Below the pieces are notes generated by a model that did not search any database, was not told the DNA's origin, and was given only the letters and a program-made list of their open reading frames with translations. Of a stretch of DNA of 64,000 bases, positions 58,247-64,000 are shown piece after piece. The DNA is from Oscheius onirici (taxonomy: Eukaryota; Nematoda; Chromadorea; Rhabditida; Rhabditidae). Within the stretch, counting starts at the first letter, position 1, and each line of letters starts with the position of its first letter. The stretch lies in contig OW051472.1 of NCBI GenBank assembly GCA_932521025.1, forward strand, positions 248,001-312,000, in the 5' to 3' direction. The translations under genes were made by a program, and so were the position numbers.

Positions 58247-61200
58247 ATGGGTACAGTTTTTCATCTTTTTGGAAAATTATTCTCTCTAGGTCTCCTAATG
58301 ATCCTGCTCCGATGTCTGAAGAAGAAAAAGAAGGACGATGACAGTCACAGTCTCGACTCTGTCGCCGTCAACGCCAAGAAAGATCTCGCCCAGTTAGTTG
58401 TTAACGTTTTCTTTGGATTACTGTAATTGGGATAGTGTATGACTTTGAGCTCGCTTTCAGTTCCTTTGATGAACATCGAATGGATTTTGAGGAACTGGCA
58501 AAAAGATTCAGTGAGTCTCATATCGATGGCCATGATCCGAAAAAATCGGCAGGACTGAGTCAGTCTGTAGCTGCTCAGAAACTTTTGGTGAGTTGTCAGT
58601 GTCTCTGTCAGTCTGTCAGCCTGTCAGCCTGTCAGTCTGTCCCTCTGTCCATCTGGCCCTCAGTCCCTCAGTCTCTTTGTCCCTCTGTCTCTCAAACGTT
58701 CTTCTTCCAGACCGACGGTCGCAATGCTCTGGAGCCTCCAAAAGTCATCAGCAATTGGATGCTCTTCGTCCGTCAGTTCAACAACCTCCTCTGGTTCCTC
58801 ATGTTCGGAGCAGCTGCTCTCTGCTTCGTTTCTTTCTTCTACGACCCAACTCAGGAAATTAATCTGTACGTTGGACTCTTCATCGTGACCATCGTCTTCC
58901 TCATGTGCGTCATGTCGTTCTTTGAGGAGAAGAAGGGAATGGAGGTCGGTTACAGTAACCCCCGAGAATTTATGAATTTTAGGTCGTCAGAGCTTTCAGC
59001 ACCTTGATGCCGACGTCATGTAATGTGATCCGAAACGGGAAAGAGGACGTCATCAATCCGGAAGAACTAGTAGTCGGAGACGTTGTGGTTGTCAGGAACG
59101 GAAGTCGTGTTCCAGCTGACATTCGAGTCATCTCATGCGCCAACTTTTATCTAGAAACTTCATCTCTGACTGGAGAACCCGAACCTCTGGAGTACCACTG
59201 CAACCCGGCCAAGCCGAACGATTCCATCTTCGAGTCCTACAACATTGGATTCAATGGTAGTTTCTGTGTGGACGGAGAGGGCTATGGAATTGTCATCAGG
59301 ACAGGCACTAGAACTGTCATTGGACAGATTGCCTCCCTAACCACTGGACAGAAAGAAAAACGGTGCAAATTTGAGTTGGAGATTGAGAGATTCGTTCGCT
59401 TCATCACTGTCATGGCGCTGACCATGGCTACTGCTCTGTTTGGAGCTGGTCTGATCATCACCAAGGGACATGATGTCGTGAGACTCTTTGTCACTGGATT
59501 CTTGATGGTCGTCATTGCTAATGTTCCTCAGGGTGAGTCTGTCTCTGTCGCTGTTTCTCAGACTCTCTAATAAAGGAATATTATAACCAGATAGGAAGGA
59601 TCTGGAAAGCCCGCGCATTCAAACCTCAAACACGTGAAATATTGAATTTCCGTGTTTTCTTCGTTCTATGCCCATTTTTTCGACTTCTACTTGTTTTTAA
59701 TCGATTTATCGTCGAAAATTACCCTTAAAATATGTGGTGGAACGTCAAATTTGGTAGAAAATTGACCGAAATACGAAATACGCAGTTGCCTGATTTCCCC
59801 CGTTCATATGTCCACACACAATGTCAGTGTCCCTTTAAGTCTAACTTCCAGGTCTACCAGCTACCGTAACCACCGAGCTGACCATCATTGCTCGTCGAAT
59901 GGCCAGCAAGAACGTCTTCCTGAAGAAATTGGAAAAGATTGACAGTATCGGAGCCACGACTCTGATCGCCTCAGACAAGACCGGCACCCTGACAAAGAAC
60001 TGCATGACCGTGACTGACATCTGGTACAATAACCAATACCTGAGCGGTGAGTAAACAGACCCTGCGGGAGACTGTCTCGTCACTTTTTTTTCAGCCAGAC
60101 CAGAAAATACGGGAAGGACGACGAGGAAGAGACGACAAGATGTGAAGAATCCAACTGAATGGTATGAGGCTCCCTTGAGCGACATCCTGAATGTTCTGTG
60201 CATCTGTAACAAGGCTCGACTGGAACAGGCTGAGAAGAAGAAAATGTTCAGAGAGTAAGTCAAATTCACGCTCTCTTAAACTCTTTACAGGGATTCCGAA
60301 CTGGACATGACTGTCAATCGCCTTCCACCAGCCAAAGAGCTCTCAATCTTGGGTACTCCGTCAGAAGTGGCTCTTCTGAGATATGCGGCCGGAATGGTTC
60401 CTGTCGACGAGATCAGAGGCAGTTTCAAGGTCGTCTTTGAGATTCCTTTCAATTCGGTCAGGAAGTGGATGATGGTCATTGTTAGGAAGAAGTCAAGCAG
60501 GCATGATGACAAGGAGACGGCGAAGGAGAATGAGGTCAGGGAGGGACAAGAGACAGACAGACACAGAGACAGAGACAGAACTAACCTCTCTTACTTCCAG
60601 ACTGACGAAGTCGAGTATACTGTCATGATCAAAGGAGCTCCAGAAGTCCTCATCGAAAACTGCTCTCACATTGCCAGAGATAATGAACTGATTGAAAAGA
60701 CGGACAAGATACAGGAAGAATTCCAAGAGGCTTACGAAAACTTTGGAGATGAAGGCTGTCGTGTTATAGGAATGGCCTGCAAGAAGTTCCGAGCCCCGGC
60801 CAACACCGTCTTCTCCCAAAAGGATGAGAATGTTCCGATGGATGGCTGGACCTTCCTGGGCATGAGCGCCATAATGGATCCGCCTAGAGACACGACAGCT
60901 TCCGCCATTGCTGCATGCAAAGAGGCCGGAATCAAGGTGTATATGGTCACTGGAGATCACAAATCGACTGCCACGGCCATTGCCAAGCAGATTGGTATGA
61001 TCGACGCTGAGCAGAAGAGTCTAACTTCGAAGGACATGATGACCATCACTCAGAGGTCTGAGAACGACTGGGCTGTTATCACGGGACCGGAACTGCCACC
61101 TCTGACCCCCAAACAATGGGATGGACTACTTCAGCATCGGTACATCGTCTTTGCCAGGTAATTACTCTTGTATTTACCCCGTAATCAACGCTAGAGCAAG

Positions 61201-63393
61201 CTCAATTGCGTGCGGGTCTAATCTGAGGCGCCAGAGAAAATTTTGACAAGTCAGGCATAAATAGCCTTGAGATTACTGTAGAAAATGACATTAGATGTCC
61301 CTTTTTGTTTCTAAAACTTTGTGTTCCTCTTACTTGACTACCTTCTTGGAATAGATGAGTAGTCAGGAACAGTATGGACTCTCTACTCTCTCAAGTAGAA
61401 ACCCGAGGGGGATTGGGAACAATTTTCTATTGACTACCGTCAGGAAAGTGGTTGTACTCTGTCTGGGCCAGCTGTAGGGAACAGGCCAATTAGACAGTCA
61501 AAAAGTACTCATTTTCTTCCCTTCACGTACTGTAAACTAAAATTTCTAGAAAAATACATTTGTTTTTCTACTAAATGAACTTCTTCCCTTCTCGTACTGT
61601 GAAGTAGAATCCATTGGAAATGCAGTTTTTCTCTATTTACTGTTCCTCTGTCCTGACCATCAGTAGGGAACAGGTTCAGTAAGTACTCAAAAAACAGGAT
61701 AGTGGGGACTCTTTTCTATAAAACTTAGCAGAAGGGCAGGTATGCTGATTACAACCAGAAACTGATTGACTACGTCTAGAGAAGAGTACAGTAAATCGTC
61801 CAGACTCTCCTGACTTAAAGTAATCTTTCAGAACAACTCCAGAACACAAACTGCTCATAGTCACAGAATGCCAGAAGAGAGGAGAGGTAGTCACAGTGAC
61901 AGGAGACGGTGTCAATGACTCCCCCGCTCTGAAGAAGGCTGACGTCGGAGTCGCCATGGGAATTGCCGGATCCGATGTTGCCAAGCAAGCTGCGGATGTG
62001 ATTCTTCTCGACGATAACTTTTCATCGATTGTTCAAGGAATCATGGAAGGTCGTCTCCTATTCGACAATCTGAGAAAGACTATTGCCTACACAATGACCC
62101 ACATGTGGCCCGAGTTGGTACCAATTATGCTGAATTTTTTTTGCGGATTCCCTCTGGGACTCACACCTGTCCAGATTCTGTCTATTGATCTGATTACTGA
62201 CGTCCCGCCGGCAATTTCTTTGGCCTATGAGGGACCGGAAGAGGACATCATGAACCAGCCGCCGAGGAAAGTCACGACTCATCTGGTCACCAAGGGTCTT
62301 CTGATGTATTCTTACATGTTCATGTCTATGTTCATCAACATTGGAGGAATCGTGGCTTATCTTTACACTTGGTGGTGAGTCGTGTGGGAGAGGGACGGAG
62401 GGACAGCGAGACTGTAAGAGTCATGAAATTCAGGCACAATGGAATCTCCCCTACTGAACTGGCCTTCACTTCCGAAACCTACTTCAAGCCCGGAGCTCTG
62501 AACTTTACTCGATCTGACGGAATGGTACTGGACGAAGAGACTCAAGTCTACATGGCCGCCCAAGCTGCTGCCGCCTTCCACATTACCGTCGTCATCAGTC
62601 AGGCCTGGCACTTGTGGATGTGTCTGACCAGAAGAGTCTCTCTCTTCACTCATGGAGTCAACAATATTGTGAGTGTTTTCTTTTTTTCTAGGAATTACGG
62701 CAGGAATCCTCTAGTCAGAACAGATCCCTGACTTCAGATACTGACTTTGGTATTCGGTAGTCACAGATCTGTAGTTCGGTATCAGTAAGAGTTAGAGAGA
62801 CAGAGTCAGTAAGAGTTGTCTGATTCTCTAGGTTCATATTCAGCCTATCCGACTTCCTTTCTTAAAACTGTGACTCATACTACAAAACCTCTCAGAACTT
62901 AGAGTAGGAAAAATTGTCAAAATCCGGAATCTGAACTACAGTGAATTGAGTTAGAGTCTAGATAGGGTATGTAGTCAAACAGTCGAAAGGATCAGATTCC
63001 TCAGAGAGGTTGAGTACAGATCTGTTGTCTCTCAGAGCTCAGTGTGACCTGGAGACAGTCAGTATAAGATCCTGTTTTTTGGGTGTACTGTAATCTGCAG
63101 ACAGTAGTCAGTAGGTGTACGGGTCAGAGAGACCGTGTCAGTAACATTCGCTGGACTCATACTGAACCTCATTCCATTTCCAGGTCGCCGTCTTTGCCGT
63201 CATAATCGACGTCCTCCTGATCTTCTTCTTCACCTTTACTCCCGGAGTCAAGTACGTCTTCGGATCCGAACCTCCTCCATGGAAAGCCTTCCTGGTGCCA
63301 CAGGTCGTCGGCCTCTCTATGTGGGTCTTCAACGAGGTCAGAAAGTACTTGATCCGAATCGACCATCCAGCTGTTAAAATTGTCAAGTGGTAA
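58247..63393 (+). CDS. Na,K-ATPase alpha-like P-type ATPase, non-canonical, copy 2
   Basis: Twelve exons (58247-58250, 58290-58392, 58461-58587, 58711-58944, 58983-59532, 59852-60046, 60095-60254, 60291-60534, 60601-61157, 61832-62374, 62434-62668, 63184-63393) give 1053 aa. It is a tandem duplicate of copy 1 with the same tiny ATGG exon and most intron positions. Motifs: TGEP in the actuator domain (usually TGES), PQGLPATVT in M4, DKTGTLT, TGDGVNDSP, WPELVP and SIDLITD. The N-terminus has KKKKKDDD. The C-terminus ends KIVKW. Two copy 1 introns are absent and one new 59-bp intron is present. It acts, if active, in a plasma or internal membrane; pump activity cannot be assumed given the altered motifs. 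Confidence 0.92.
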
Positions 63394-64000
63394 TCTCCGT
63401 TCCAGAAGTACTGTTATCTCCCATTTTAGTGTCAATAAACCGATACATCTTTCAGCGTGTAGACTACAGTGTAGCGTCACAATTGACACGACCACCACCA
63501 AAATATTTCCCACCCCGTTTCTGAACTCTTATCTGTCCCCCCGTCTATTTCCGCTGCTCACAAACAGGGCGCAAATCATAAAAAGTGTGTCCAATGTGAC
63601 CATTTTGTGCGTACGAAGCGCTCGTTTGCTGACAAATGTCGCCTGCTTTTGTTGATTCTACGGGCCAACAGGAGTGGCGGACATTTCGACATCGGTGGCT
63701 GAAGTTGATAAAAAGTGGCACTTGGTCTCTTGTGGGAAACGTAATACTTTGAACCTTTGCTAAATAAAGGGACTGAGAAGCAGGAAGACAGAGGGACAGA
63801 GGGACAGTTCAGTAACCAAACTCTTCTAGGACTAGACTCTGCCTCCGCACCAATGGGCAGGTTTCTTTACCCCCCCCCCCAAACTTGGATTTTTGGGGGC
63901 GGCGGCAATTTAAATTTTCCGGCTCTCGTTTGCATTTTCCAGCTTTGTCCCAATGAGCAAAGTGGTAGCCCTGATCAAGCTCTACAACTTTGCAAAACAT
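63394..64000. other. Downstream of the ATPase pair; no gene resolved
   Basis: An AATAAA at about 63434 may end copy 2. A C-run of about 12 lies at 63870-63881, followed by a G-rich GGGGGCGGCGGC. The last 190 bp is open on the minus strand but without recognisable content. Confidence 0.4.

Noticed and set aside
1-64000. CRISPR arrays, bacterial operons or Shine-Dalgarno sites
   Set aside because: All well-supported genes are intron-containing eukaryotic genes; no spaced identical repeats of CRISPR type were seen.

Overview
The window is eukaryotic and most probably nematode. The protein-coding genes have many short introns, often 32-45 bp, with GT...TTTCAG borders. Their products include nematode-typical families: lustrin/Kunitz secreted proteins, an FBXA-like F-box protein, unusual Na,K-ATPase alpha-like pumps, and a Gly-Tyr secreted peptide. 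Best-supported gene models were built exon by exon from splice sites and phase. Phase agrees at every junction in those models. A few 5' ends, and genes marked low confidence, remain tentative.

Layout. At 0-0.5 kb is the first exon of a profilin gene on the minus strand. At 2.2-7.9 kb is a secreted Cys-rich/Kunitz gene (minus); its 3.1-kb intron holds a small opposite-strand membrane-protein gene and several inverted-repeat elements. At 8.7-9.6 kb is UQCRQ (complex III, minus), with a SUMO-like processed pseudogene in an intron. At 10.9-12.0 kb is an unrecognised 282-aa gene. At 12.1-15.7 kb is a broken F-box gene with two F-box units. At 16-17.5 kb is a GATAD1-like gene. At 18.2-20.6 kb is a macrodomain-RING-Deltex E3 ligase. 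At 22-24.7 kb are repeats, including a 1-kb palindrome carrying two tRNA-like arms. At 24.8-30.5 kb is a beta-TrCP/LIN-23 F-box/WD40 gene (minus). At 32.9-37.5 kb is PRPF39 (minus). At 38.6-40.6 kb is a C2H2 zinc-finger gene (minus). At 41-43.2 kb is a cluster of small genes. At 44.2-45.4 kb is a tiny membrane-protein gene whose last intron is a complete terminal-inverted-repeat element. At 45.6-48.1 kb is a GT31 glycosyltransferase. At 51.7-63.4 kb are two tandem Na,K-ATPase alpha-like genes.

The genes do not form one pathway. Shared themes are ubiquitin signalling (Deltex ligase, LIN-23, F-box pseudogene, SUMO-like pseudogene) and secreted or membrane products. The most unusual signal is a 909-bp inverted-repeat element at 44433-45341 that coincides exactly with an inferred intron and looks like an introner. 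Others are the palindromic tRNA-like element, the macro-Deltex fusion, and the duplicated pumps with altered catalytic or ion-site motifs and different intron sets.
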